From positions 2,046,001 to 2,110,000 of the forward strand of contig NZ_JAUTBA010000001.1 in assembly GCF_030818895.1 (NCBI RefSeq): a stretch of 64,000 nt of DNA. The letters are read 5' to 3'. The DNA comes from Sphingobacterium zeae. GTDB taxonomy: Bacteria > Bacteroidota > Bacteroidia > Sphingobacteriales > Sphingobacteriaceae. The stretch's first letter is position 1. Each line of letters begins with the position of its first letter. The notes beneath the pieces are model-generated. The model made no database searches and was not told where the DNA came from. It was given only the letters and a program-made list of their open reading frames with translations. Below are positions 37,992 to 47,261 of the stretch, one piece after another. The position numbers and the translations under genes were made by a program.

Positions 37992-39596
37992 ATGAATAGA
38001 CACTATATCAAACTTGTTGCTGCTGCTCTGCTGTTACAGTTTTCGAGTTGTAAACCAAATTTGGATCTATCCAATCCTCAGGAATTGTCGACAGATACTT
38101 ATTATAAGACGGCAGATCAATTGGAAAATTCCGTTATACCCGCATACCAGGCGCTGATTGGGCGTACGCAGGGTGGATATGCTCGTAGTTTGTATTTTGA
38201 GCTTTTGGCTCCTGGGGATGATTACAACCACACGTTTAAGTGGGAGCCTATGTATCAGGATAGCTACAATACGCCTGCGAGCGATGGAATGACAGCGCAG
38301 ACCTGGAGAGATTTTTGGAACGGGGTATTTGCGGCTAATTTAGCTATTGACCGTATTCAGAAATTTGAGGGCGAAATAGAACAAAATAGAAAAAATAGAC
38401 TGCTGGGGGAAGCGTATTTTCTGCGAGGTTTGAATTATCTGCATCTGGGCATGTTGTTTGGTGAAACCATTCCACTAATGAGTAAACCTGTTGAAACAAA
38501 TGAAGATTATTATCCAGGCAATGCACCGGCGGGCGCCGTTTATGCGCAGATCGTGGATGATTTCAAGAAAGCATCGGAATTGTTGCCAACACGGGCAGCA
38601 CTTTATGCCGACAGTAAAATGATCGGTAGGGCGACAAAAGGTGCTGCACAGGCTTATCTCGCCAAAACTTACCTTTATAAACCCATTCTAGCCAAAGGCC
38701 AGGCGGCGGATTTTGCAAATGCTGAAATTCAATTAAAAAGTGTTATTGATAGTAAGGAGTACCAGTTGATGTCCTCTTACAGGGACAATTTCTTGGAGAC
38801 AAAAGAGAATAATCAGGAATCTATTTTTGAAGTCCAGCTTTATAATGGTCCGGGTTGGCTAGGTGACGATATATCGAGTTCGTGGCGATGGCAAGAAATT
38901 GGCATGTTTGACGGTACTGGTGGCGCTTGGTGGAATCTCGCCCCCAATAAGATGGCGCATGACCAATTTGAAGACGGTGATCCTAGAAAGTTTATGACTT
39001 TATGGTGTGAGAATGGTGCGAATTTTACGCAATTGGACGGTAAGGTCACCACTTATACGGACTGGATGAAGAGTTTGGCGACGAATAAGGATTTATATGG
39101 TACAAGAAAATATTGTCCTGATGTTCAAATAGCGGATTATGATAACGGTAATAACGACCGCATTTTTCGGTATAGTGATGTGCTGCTTCTTTATGCGGAG
39201 TGCCTCAACGAACGGGGGGATGTAACTGGAGCCAAGCAATACATCAATCGGGTTAGGAAGCGTGCCAATAATATCGTTCCCGATGAACAGCCGCATCTTT
39301 GGTATCAAAAATCGAAAGGAACGATTCCTGACGTAGACGGATTGCTTGCGCAAGGTTTAGTAAAAAACGGTGTTTCATTAAATACCGTCAAAAATATTAT
39401 CGTTCATGAGCGATTTGTCGAATTCCTTGGAGAATATCAACGGTATTTTGATTTATTGCGGTGGGGAATGGCTGATGCTGTTTGGTTGGAACCGTTGAAA
39501 AAAGGGGGCTGGTCGCCAAAAGCCATGTATTATCCTTTCCCTCAAGCTGAACTGGATAATAATAAAAATTTAAAAGGTAATGAGATGAACAATTGA
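37992..39596 (+). CDS. SusD/RagB-family glycan-binding lipoprotein (GH29-linked locus)
   Basis: The 534-residue protein has a lipobox FSSC (Cys20), an N-terminal LSNPQELSTDTYYKTADQLEN segment, and C-terminal motifs YSDVLLLYAECLNERGD and IIVHERFVEFLGEYQRYFDLLRWG typical of SusD. It forms the surface lid of the SusC just upstream. A strong terminator follows it, so the GH29 gene may be a separate unit with its own promoter. Confidence 0.93.
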   Translation: MNRHYIKLVAAALLLQFSSCKPNLDLSNPQELSTDTYYKTADQLENSVIPAYQALIGRTQGGYARSLYFELLAPGDDYNHTFKWEPMYQDSYNTPASDGMTAQTWRDFWNGVFAANLAIDRIQKFEGEIEQNRKNRLLGEAYFLRGLNYLHLGMLFGETIPLMSKPVETNEDYYPGNAPAGAVYAQIVDDFKKASELLPTRAALYADSKMIGRATKGAAQAYLAKTYLYKPILAKGQAADFANAEIQLKSVIDSKEYQLMSSYRDNFLETKENNQESIFEVQLYNGPGWLGDDISSSWRWQEIGMFDGTGGAWWNLAPNKMAHDQFEDGDPRKFMTLWCENGANFTQLDGKVTTYTDWMKSLATNKDLYGTRKYCPDVQIADYDNGNNDRIFRYSDVLLLYAECLNERGDVTGAKQYINRVRKRANNIVPDEQPHLWYQKSKGTIPDVDGLLAQGLVKNGVSLNTVKNIIVHERFVEFLGEYQRYFDLLRWGMADAVWLEPLKKGGWSPKAMYYPFPQAELDNNKNLKGNEMNN

Positions 39597-39642
39597 TCTG
39601 AGAAAGTTATTGGTTATTTATTCATAGTTAGTGTTAGGTGGG

Positions 39643-39668
39643 GGTGCCCTTTTTAGGGTACCTTTTTT
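39643..39668 (+). terminator. Intrinsic terminator after susD
   Basis: An 8-bp stem (GGTGCCCT / AGGGTACC, one G-U pair) with a TTTT loop is followed by T6. An outer GTTAGG / CCTAAC pairing (39633-39638 with 39672-39677) could enclose it. It ends the SusC/SusD transcript. Confidence 0.75.
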
Positions 39669-39733
39669 ATTGCCTAACGGTACAAAAAATGGAGTCTGTG
39701 TCGATATTGTATTAGTATTCATCGATTATGTAG

Positions 39734-39764
39734 TTTCATTGTTGGTTCAATTCAGGTATTTTTG
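39734..39764 (+). promoter_or_regulatory. Candidate Bacteroidota promoter for the GH29 gene
   Basis: TTTC at 39734-39737 and TATTTTTG at 39757-39764 are separated by 19 bases, matching the TTTG-N19-TAnnTTTG consensus with one mismatch. It lies between the upstream terminator and the GH29 ATG at 39846, leaving a leader of about 75 bases. The in-frame TTG at 39762 falls inside the -7 box, which argues against it as a start. Confidence 0.5.
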
Positions 39765-39845
39765 ATATTCAAACAGATAACAGATTATAAACCAAATGTC
39801 TTTGTCGAGCATCTTTTGGTAAGGCATTTCGCAGATCATGATATA

Positions 39846-41480
39846 ATGGACAGAAGAACAGCAATTAAGTTTCTCGGTGCAACTATTCCGACCCTTTTCC
39901 TTAGTAAATTTAGCGCGGCACATGCGTATCTTGGGAAAGTTCCCTTTCACCCCGACTGGCGTTCGCTAGCAAGTTACCAGGTTCCTAATTGGTTTAGGGA
40001 TGCTAAATTTGGTATATGGGCACATTGGGGGCCACAGTGTGAACCGGAAAGGGGAGATTGGTATGCGCGAGGCATGTATCAGGAAGGGTCAGATCAATAT
40101 ACATACCATGTTCAAAAATATGGGCATCCTTCCATTTTTGGGTTTAAGGATGTTATTCATCAATGGAAAGCTGAAAATTGGAATCCTGAAGAATTGATGG
40201 AATTATACAAAAATGCTGGAGCCCAATATTTTATGGCGTTGGCGAATCATCATGATAATCTGGACCTTTACCGGAGCAGCCACCATCAATGGAACAGCGT
40301 CAATGTTGGCCCTAAAAAGGATATTGTGGGCGGTTGGGAAAGAGCAGCAAAAAAAAGAGGGCTTAAATTTGGCGTGAGCGTTCACGCAGCACATGCTTGG
40401 ACCTGGTATGAAACGGCTCAGCGAAGTGATAAAGCAGGAAAGTTTGCCGGAATTCCTTATGATGGTAAATTGACAAAAAAAGATGGTGTAGGAACATGGT
40501 GGGCAGGCTACGATCCGCAGGAGCTTTACGCGCAGGAGCATGAACTTAGTTTGGATAGCAAAGATGATCATACCGTTCATCGGCAATGGCATTGGGATGT
40601 AGACTCTGGCGTGAGTGTACCTGATAAGGCATACTGTGAAAATTTCAAAGCGCGGACGATGGAATTGATCCATAATTACAACCCTGATATCGTGTATTTT
40701 GACGATACGGTGCTACCCCTTTATCCAATAAGTAATGTTGGACTGGAGATTGCGGCCGATTTTTATAATAAGAGCATGCAGGAAAATAATGGGCAAGTTA
40801 ACGTAGTCATTAATGGGAAGATCCTGAATGAACAGCAACGTAAATGCTTGGTTTGGGATATCGAACGGGGACAAAGCAATACCATTGAACCGCAGCCATG
40901 GCAGACCTGTACTTGTATAGGATCTTGGCATTACGACCGTCGTATATATGACAACAATCACTATAAATCGGCTAAAACCGTCGTCCACATGTTGATTGAT
41001 GTGGTCAGTAAAAATGGTAATTTATTATTAAGTGTACCCTTGCGGGGAGATGGTTCTATTGACGAAAAAGCGAAGGAGGTGGTTCAAGGAATAGGGAACT
41101 GGATGGCGGTTCATCAGGAAGCCATCATTGGTACGAGACCATGGGTTATCTTTGGGGAGGGGCCTGCACAGGATGACGCTCCGTCATTGAGCGTTCAGGG
41201 TTTCAATGAAGGGAAAGGAAAAGCTTTTACCAGCGATGATGTCCGTTTTACCACGAAGGGAAATGTTTTGTATGCCTTTGTTATGGGGATGCCGACCGAA
41301 AAGCAAATCAACATTAAGTCTTTAGGCCGTTCGGCCCCGAATGCGAGAAAAGTAAGGCGGATACAGCTGCTCGGAAGTGATGATCGAATTTCCTATCAGC
41401 AACTCGATAATGTTCTTCAGGTCTCCTTACCGGATAGCTTCGCTCAAAACAACATTGCGATGGTATTAAAAATCACGTAA
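39846..41480 (+). CDS. GH29 alpha-L-fucosidase family protein, secreted
   Basis: The 544-residue protein begins MDRRTAIKFLG, a twin-arginine-like leader, followed by a hydrophobic stretch and AHA. The GH29 fold is shown by FRDAKFGIWAHWGPQ, the YFMALANHHDNLDLY segment and NPDIVYFDDT, where Asp286 is the expected nucleophile, and SKNGNLLLSVPLRGDG. These enzymes remove alpha-L-fucose from glycans. The residues QCEPERGDWYARGMY differ from typical mammalian-type GH29, so a related specificity (for example alpha-galactose-like sugars) is not excluded. It has its own promoter-like sequence downstream of a terminator, but sits next to the SusC/SusD pair it probably serves. Confidence 0.85.
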   Translation: MDRRTAIKFLGATIPTLFLSKFSAAHAYLGKVPFHPDWRSLASYQVPNWFRDAKFGIWAHWGPQCEPERGDWYARGMYQEGSDQYTYHVQKYGHPSIFGFKDVIHQWKAENWNPEELMELYKNAGAQYFMALANHHDNLDLYRSSHHQWNSVNVGPKKDIVGGWERAAKKRGLKFGVSVHAAHAWTWYETAQRSDKAGKFAGIPYDGKLTKKDGVGTWWAGYDPQELYAQEHELSLDSKDDHTVHRQWHWDVDSGVSVPDKAYCENFKARTMELIHNYNPDIVYFDDTVLPLYPISNVGLEIAADFYNKSMQENNGQVNVVINGKILNEQQRKCLVWDIERGQSNTIEPQPWQTCTCIGSWHYDRRIYDNNHYKSAKTVVHMLIDVVSKNGNLLLSVPLRGDGSIDEKAKEVVQGIGNWMAVHQEAIIGTRPWVIFGEGPAQDDAPSLSVQGFNEGKGKAFTSDDVRFTTKGNVLYAFVMGMPTEKQINIKSLGRSAPNARKVRRIQLLGSDDRISYQQLDNVLQVSLPDSFAQNNIAMVLKIT

Positions 41481-41902
41481 GGTTTTGATTTTTTCTGTTG
41501 CTAAAGCATATGTTGAATGCTGGCTAAAAACGCTATAATTGTATCTCGCGGGATAGCAAGGTAGGTGGTATGGCTAAAGCGCATAATGTTGAACCTATGA
41601 AGTTATGCTGTTGGTCGACGACCAGTATCTAAAGTGCCTTAGCAATACCTTGCCTGCCATCGGAAAAAATAACGTGATAAAAAATAAGCCTCGGTATTTA
41701 GCAGCCGGAGGTATGCCTATCCTGCGCTAAGCTGGGCGGAAAATGTGGTGAGACATAGCGTTTTCCAGATCATAAAGTATAGGAGCATGGCGTTTTTAGA
41801 AATGCAGTTTGCTGAAAAATTTATGGCTGAATTACGAAAATTATGAAAAACTCAATTATCTTTATCCACGATAAGATGTACGCTAGCTAAACGAATCTAC
41901 CC
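41481..41902. other. 422-base non-coding region with repeats before the second ECF locus
   Basis: No gene-like frame is seen. The region holds an imperfect direct repeat (GCTAAAGC...TGTTGAA at 41500-41517 and 41573-41593), a 13-base near-palindrome TGGTCGACGACCA (41612-41624) and an 8-bp long-range inverted repeat (GCAAGGTA at 41556-41563, TACCTTGC at 41646-41653). It may fold into a structured leader or contain operators. I recognise no known riboswitch. Confidence 0.4.
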
Positions 41903-42490
41903 ATGAACTATCCGAGCGAAAAAGAACTGCTTGAAGCTTTCCTAAAGGGAGAGGAGCAGGCTTGTGCGCAGGTATATAATCTTTATTTCAGCCGGATCTG
42001 TTTATATGCATCGAGCTTTGTGGATGAAAGCAGAGAGGCTCAAGATATTGCCGAAGAGGGTTTTATCCGCTTGTGGGAAAGTGGACGACGCTATGAGAGC
42101 TTATCACATCTGAAGGCAGCTCTCTATCAGGCTACTCGGCACGTTGGGATCAATCACCAGACCTCCCGGAGCAGAAGATTGAATCGGGTGGATCGTTATA
42201 TGGCACAGCAGGAACCCAATCAAAAATCCTATCTGCATGAAATAGTTTATACTGAAGCGATGGCTGAGCTTTATGAAGCTATTCAAAAACTTCCACCCAA
42301 AGCGCGCGAAATTATAGAGTTAAGCTATCTCGAAGGAAACAGCAACCAGCAAATTGCAGATCTACTGCAATTAAATATTCAAACGGTAAAAAATCAAAAA
42401 TTACGTGCCCTCGGCCTTCTACGCCAACATTTGAAGCGCGATTCCTTTAATTATCTACTCTCGTTGATCGTTCTTTTTGGAAAAATATAA
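41903..42490 (+). CDS. ECF-type RNA polymerase sigma factor (second ECF/FecR locus)
   Basis: The 195-residue protein has sigma region 2 (SFVDESREAQDIAEEGFIRLWES, about 38-60) and region 4 (LPPKAREIIELSYLEGNSNQQIAD, about 132-155, followed by IQTVKNQKLRAL). It opens an operon in the usual Bacteroidota order: sigma, FecR, STN-SusC, SusD. It would direct transcription of the downstream receptor genes when released by FecR. Its ATG at 41903 lies after the repeat-containing non-coding region. It differs clearly in sequence from the sigma factor at 9158, so the two loci are not recent copies. Confidence 0.92.
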   Translation: MNYPSEKELLEAFLKGEEQACAQVYNLYFSRICLYASSFVDESREAQDIAEEGFIRLWESGRRYESLSHLKAALYQATRHVGINHQTSRSRRLNRVDRYMAQQEPNQKSYLHEIVYTEAMAELYEAIQKLPPKAREIIELSYLEGNSNQQIADLLQLNIQTVKNQKLRALGLLRQHLKRDSFNYLLSLIVLFGKI

Positions 42491-42556
42491 TTTTTTTTCA
42501 ATTGTCTTTGGTACTTTTTTTAATCGGTGTGGTATCTATAGATGAAATAGCTCAAA

Positions 42557-43754
42557 ATGGATCCTAAAGAAGAAGAAAAACTTATCTTTATCAGTTCGCT
42601 TGTACTCCGTGAAATGCGGGGAACGCTTGGCGGCGAAGACCGTCTTTTTTTGGAGAGCTGGCTGCAAGAATCGATATGGCACCAACAGGTCTATCAACGT
42701 TGCCTAGATGAGGCACAACAACGTGAGGGGTATGTCAGTCTGGCGCATTTTGATAAGAAACGTAATTTCGAGTCGCTAAAGACTAAAATTTCGTTCCATT
42801 CTTCGAAGAGAAGCGTTGGACTCGTGAAGCGTCTATGGTCTTACGTCGCTGCTGCGAGCGTGCTTTTGGCACTGTCTGTCGTCTGGTATTGGTTTCAAGA
42901 CAACGGTCACCCGGTTGAAACGCAGCGCACCCTTGCAATTGACCGGCTTCCAGCCTCACATCAGGCTATCATTACACTGTCTGATGGTAGAAGGTTTGCA
43001 TTGAAAAACAATGAAAAAACAAGTAGTTATCAATGGGAGTGGTATACGCTATGACGACGGTCATGAAGTAGCTTCGATCGATGCGGCGGTATCTGCCAAA
43101 ATTGAAACTCCGCGTGGCGGTACTTATGAGGTCACTTTACCCGACGGCAGCCGGGTTAAGCTAAATGCCGGAACAATACTTTCTTATCCAACGCAGTTTG
43201 CGAAGGACAAACGCGAGGTCAGTCTCCAAGGAGAGGCATTTTTTGAAGTTGCCAAAAGGAAAGATCAGCCTTTTATAGTCCATACGAAAAATCAGCAGGT
43301 ACAAGTATTGGGAACACAATTTAATATTAATGCGTATCCGACATCAACCCAAATAAAAACAACTTTGCTAGAGGGTCGCGTACAGGTAAAGGAACTGATC
43401 AAGGGCCACAAAGTAAACTTGCTACCTGGAAATCAGGCTGTCAACACCGGAACGCAGCTGATCAAGCAGTCCGTAAACGTACAGCAGGAAATCGCCTGGG
43501 TATACGGCAAATTTAATTTTGATGGAAAGTCACTTCGACAAGTCATGGATGAACTGTCCCAATGGTATGCGGTTGATGTGGTTTATAAGGGCGATGTGCC
43601 TGATGTTTCCTTCTTTGGAGGAACATTTAGAACGAGCAAATTATCAACCATCCTCAAAATATTAAAAGACCAAGATCTGTCGTATCATCTGACAGATGAT
43701 GGGAAACTCATCATCGAACATAGTAATCCTAAAACACAGAAAGGAGGCCAGTAG
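42557..43754 (+). pseudogene. FecR-family anti-sigma factor interrupted by a single-base frameshift in an A6 run
   Basis: Two overlapping frames, 42557-43054 and 43011-43754, together make one FecR-type protein of about 398 residues. The first part holds the cytoplasmic region and a membrane segment (about 96-112, LWSYVAAASVLLALSVVWYWF) and the start of the periplasmic part (IITLSDGRRFALKNNEK). The second frame continues with QVVINGSGIRYDDGHE, TPRGGTYEVTLPDGSRVKLNAG, VLGTQFNINAY and a DUF4974-like end. The frame moves by one base at the A6 run 43014-43019; five As would give NNEKQVVING and restore a complete protein. As read, translation stops at 43054 and yields a truncated anti-sigma factor with membrane segment but no FecR domain. 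An assembly error, slippage or true inactivation are all possible. Confidence 0.88.
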
Positions 43755-43866
43755 AGAACAGAAAATTATACTTGACCACACAATATGAATTAACAAATTG
43801 GACAGTTAATCCACTTAGCTAATCAGTGGATTCTGCAATCTAACCTAACTAAACTAACTAAAATTA

Positions 43867-46800
43867 ATGAAATTAAGTTGTTTATCACAAACGACCAGGA
43901 CCCTTTTATGGCTAGTTTTTGCTGTCTTACTCCAGCTGGGCCAGAAGGTAAATGGGCAAACAGTAACCTATTCCGGGCGCAATGTTCCGCTAATGGATGT
44001 GCTGCAGGCGATCAAGATTCAAACAAATTATGAGGTGCTCGGAACCAAAAAGATGCTGGAATCGGCAAAGCCAATTTCGATCAAAGCGGACAAAATGCCG
44101 CTTAAATTATTTCTCGATAAAATATTAAATCCGCAGGATATCGGCTATACAATTGAATCGAAGACAATTTTCCTGGAAAGGAAAGCTAGTCCACCGAAAG
44201 CTGAACCTATACGCCTTATGCAAGGGGGAAAACCAGTGCAAAAGCAGATCCGGGGACAAATCATGGGGAAAGACCGGGTGCCGCTTTCTGGAGTGACTAT
44301 TTCACAAATGGGTAATACCATTGCAGTAGCAGATCAAGAGGGGCGTTTTTCCTTTTTCGGCACAACACAACCGCTTACATTAAGTCGGATTGGTTATAAA
44401 AACTTCACCCTCGCTTTGATTGAAACTAAAGATGATTATAGCATTGTGATGGAAGAAGAGGCAAATGCATTAGAGCAAGTGGTTGTTACGGGTTATCAGG
44501 TGCTAAAAAAAGACTCGTATACGGGAACCGCGATTACCAAAAGCGGTGATGAACTGCGGCAGGTAAATCCGCAAAACGTACTACAAGCGATGCAGGTATT
44601 CGATCCATCGTTTAAATTACTCGACAATAATCTTGCGGGCTCCAATCCCAATGCGTTGCCAAATATTAATGTGCGAGGATCTTCGTCACTGCCGACCGGT
44701 AGCGGTGAGGTATTAAGAAGAGATAATATTACGACGGCCATCAATATGCCGGCGTTTATTTTAGATGGTTTCGAAGTGAGTGTTCAAAAAGTGCTCGACC
44801 TTGATATGACCCGAATAGAGAGTGTTACAATTTTGAAAGATGCGGCGGCGACAGCCATCTATGGCTCTCGAGCGGCCAATGGCGTTATGGTCATCACAAC
44901 CAAGATGCCTAAGGAGGGTAAATTGCAATTGACTTATACGCATGAAAGCAATATAAATACACCTGATCTCACGGGATACAGTGTATTACATGCAAGCGAT
45001 AAATTAGCTTATGAGAAATTAGCCGGATTATATGATCCAGTCATACAGCAGCGGTCAAAAGATGAGCTGGATGAAAAGTACTATAACAAATTAGCGAATG
45101 TATTGGGGGGAGTAGATACGTATTGGCTATCCCAACCTGTTCGCACTGCGATCGGACAAAAACATGGCCTCTACGTTCAAGGTGGAGCTGAAACGTTCCG
45201 TTATGGTGTAGATTTGCGTTATCAGACTCGACCTGGGGTAATGAAGGGTTCAGGCCGGGATCAGTATTCTGGAGGCTTAAATTTTACTTACAATGTGAAA
45301 AATAAGCTCCGATTTCAGAATGAACTTGCGGTAACGATAGTGAGAGGTACGGAATCCCCTTATGGCTCATTTTCGGAATACGTGAATATGAACCCATATT
45401 ATCGAATGACTGACGACAATGGCAATATCTTACAAGAAGTGGATACATGGAACCGGCGGACAAACGAGGGTAATTTTAATCGCGAAGTGGTATTAAATCC
45501 CCTTTATAATGCAACATTAAATAGTTTTAATAAACTCAGCTATACCGAATTGCTGAACAACTTCTCGGGGGATTTTGATTTGGGTAATGGTTTGCGCTTA
45601 CGTGGTCAGGTCAGTTTATTAAAACGCCTTAACGCAAATGACAATTTCCGCTCACCGTCGGCTAATGATTTTTATACCTATGCTACTTCCCGTACAGACG
45701 AAAAAGGCAGCTATCAAAGTTATTCAAATAACGAATTGTATTGGGATGCCAATCTACGCTTAAACTGGATGCGTACCCTGGATAAACATAATTTTAATAT
45801 TGTTGGAGGTACTAATATCCGAACAGAAAACTTCGATGAGCGTTCATTCAAGGCTATAGGATTTCCAAATGACCGATTTACGAGTATAGGATTTGCTAAA
45901 GGTTACGAAGAGGGGGGAAGTCCGGCAAGTAGTATCAGTGCTTCACGATTATTTGGAGTGTTTTTAAGTTCAAATTATTCCTATGACAACCGTTTTTTGT
46001 TTGACGCTACATTTCGTATGGATGGTTCATCAAAATTCGGAGCGAATAGACGGACGGCTCCATTTTGGTCGACTGGTATTGGATGGAATATGCATAAAGA
46101 ATCTTGGTTCAGCAATGATATCATCAGTCAATTAAGATTAAGGGCAACGATGGGTCTTACAGGATCGGTACAATTTGATCCCTATATGGCCCGTACTACC
46201 TATAGTTATGATAAAAGCAATTGGTATTCATCGGGCTTGGGGAGTTCAGTTAGGAATTACGGAAATGAAAACCTGACTTGGCAAAAAACGCAAAACACGG
46301 ATCTTGGGATCGACCTCGGGCTTTGGAAGGATCGTTTGACGATATCGCCACGTTATTATTATAAAATCACACGGGATATTTTAGCGGATATTAACCTAGC
46401 TCCTTCGACGGGTTTCAGTTCCTATAAGGAAAATTTAGGTGATCTGGAAAACAAAGGTTTTGAAATTAATGCAAATTGGATTCCGATTCGGAATGAGCAG
46501 TGGACCCTGAGTTTGATGGCCAACTTGGTCCGAAACAGAAATAAGATTGTTCGGATATCAAATGCCCTAAAAAGCTATAACCAACGGGTCGATGAGGCTC
46601 AAGAGGGAGACGATTTAAAAGCTGTACCATTATTGCGCTATAACGAGGGACAATCTTTGGATGCAATTTATGCTGTTCCCTCATTAGGCATTGATCCAGA
46701 AAGTGGAAAAGAGGTATTTATGAAAAAGAATGGTCAATTAACGTATGACTGGGATTCACGCGATATTGATGTTGTCGCTGTGGCAACGCCAAAACTGGAA

Positions 46801-47238
46801 GGATTTTTTGGCGGAACTTTGCGGTATAAACAATTTATGGCGGTGGCCTATTTTCAAGCTAGGTTTGGTGGAAAAACCTACAATCAGACGCTGGTTGACC
46901 GCGTCGAAAATGCCGATCCACGCTATAATGTGGATAGTCGTGTGTTAGCAGAAAAATGGAAAAATCCTGGAGATGTAACTTTTTACAAAAGCATTCAAGA
47001 TCTTGGCCAAACCCGTGTTTCTTCTCGCTTTATTATGCCCGATAAATTGTTGGCCCTTCAATCGTTTAATTTATCATACGATGCCCGTAAAGAGTTTGCT
47101 AAGAAATTGGCTTTATCTAGTCTCCGTATAGGTGTCATAGCTAATGATTTATTCCGTTGGTCATCCATTAAAGTGGAAAGAGGAATTACTTATCCTTTTG
47201 CACGAAGTGTCACGTTTACCCTTCAGGCTGGTTTATAA
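43867..47238 (+). CDS. SusC-family TonB-dependent transducer with STN domain (second ECF/FecR locus)
   Basis: The 1123-residue protein has a signal peptide (QKVNGQT), an STN domain (about 33-100, VPLMDVLQAIKIQTNYEVLG), a CarboxypepD_reg-like domain (about 125-200), a TonB-box region (EQVVVTGYQ), a plug with VLKDAAATAIYGSRAANGV and a barrel ending in LQAGL. It follows the fecR gene by 112 bases and precedes susD by 23. With sigma and FecR upstream it completes a cell-surface signalling set. The cargo is unknown because the operon contains no glycosidase. Confidence 0.95.
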   Translation: MKLSCLSQTTRTLLWLVFAVLLQLGQKVNGQTVTYSGRNVPLMDVLQAIKIQTNYEVLGTKKMLESAKPISIKADKMPLKLFLDKILNPQDIGYTIESKTIFLERKASPPKAEPIRLMQGGKPVQKQIRGQIMGKDRVPLSGVTISQMGNTIAVADQEGRFSFFGTTQPLTLSRIGYKNFTLALIETKDDYSIVMEEEANALEQVVVTGYQVLKKDSYTGTAITKSGDELRQVNPQNVLQAMQVFDPSFKLLDNNLAGSNPNALPNINVRGSSSLPTGSGEVLRRDNITTAINMPAFILDGFEVSVQKVLDLDMTRIESVTILKDAAATAIYGSRAANGVMVITTKMPKEGKLQLTYTHESNINTPDLTGYSVLHASDKLAYEKLAGLYDPVIQQRSKDELDEKYYNKLANVLGGVDTYWLSQPVRTAIGQKHGLYVQGGAETFRYGVDLRYQTRPGVMKGSGRDQYSGGLNFTYNVKNKLRFQNELAVTIVRGTESPYGSFSEYVNMNPYYRMTDDNGNILQEVDTWNRRTNEGNFNREVVLNPLYNATLNSFNKLSYTELLNNFSGDFDLGNGLRLRGQVSLLKRLNANDNFRSPSANDFYTYATSRTDEKGSYQSYSNNELYWDANLRLNWMRTLDKHNFNIVGGTNIRTENFDERSFKAIGFPNDRFTSIGFAKGYEEGGSPASSISASRLFGVFLSSNYSYDNRFLFDATFRMDGSSKFGANRRTAPFWSTGIGWNMHKESWFSNDIISQLRLRATMGLTGSVQFDPYMARTTYSYDKSNWYSSGLGSSVRNYGNENLTWQKTQNTDLGIDLGLWKDRLTISPRYYYKITRDILADINLAPSTGFSSYKENLGDLENKGFEINANWIPIRNEQWTLSLMANLVRNRNKIVRISNALKSYNQRVDEAQEGDDLKAVPLLRYNEGQSLDAIYAVPSLGIDPESGKEVFMKKNGQLTYDWDSRDIDVVAVATPKLEGFFGGTLRYKQFMAVAYFQARFGGKTYNQTLVDRVENADPRYNVDSRVLAEKWKNPGDVTFYKSIQDLGQTRVSSRFIMPDKLLALQSFNLSYDARKEFAKKLALSSLRIGVIANDLFRWSSIKVERGITYPFARSVTFTLQAGL

Positions 47239-47261
47239 TCGAAAATATAAGAGTAGACAAC

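Noticed and set aside
41660..41760. Possible riboswitch in the repeat-containing gap before the second sigma gene
   Set aside because: No B12-box, TPP or other known conserved core can be found; only generic pairings.
43011..43054. Programmed -1 ribosomal frameshift at the A6 run in fecR
   Set aside because: A -1 shift leads to the wrong frame; the downstream part needs +1 (one base less), so classic -1 frameshifting cannot explain it.
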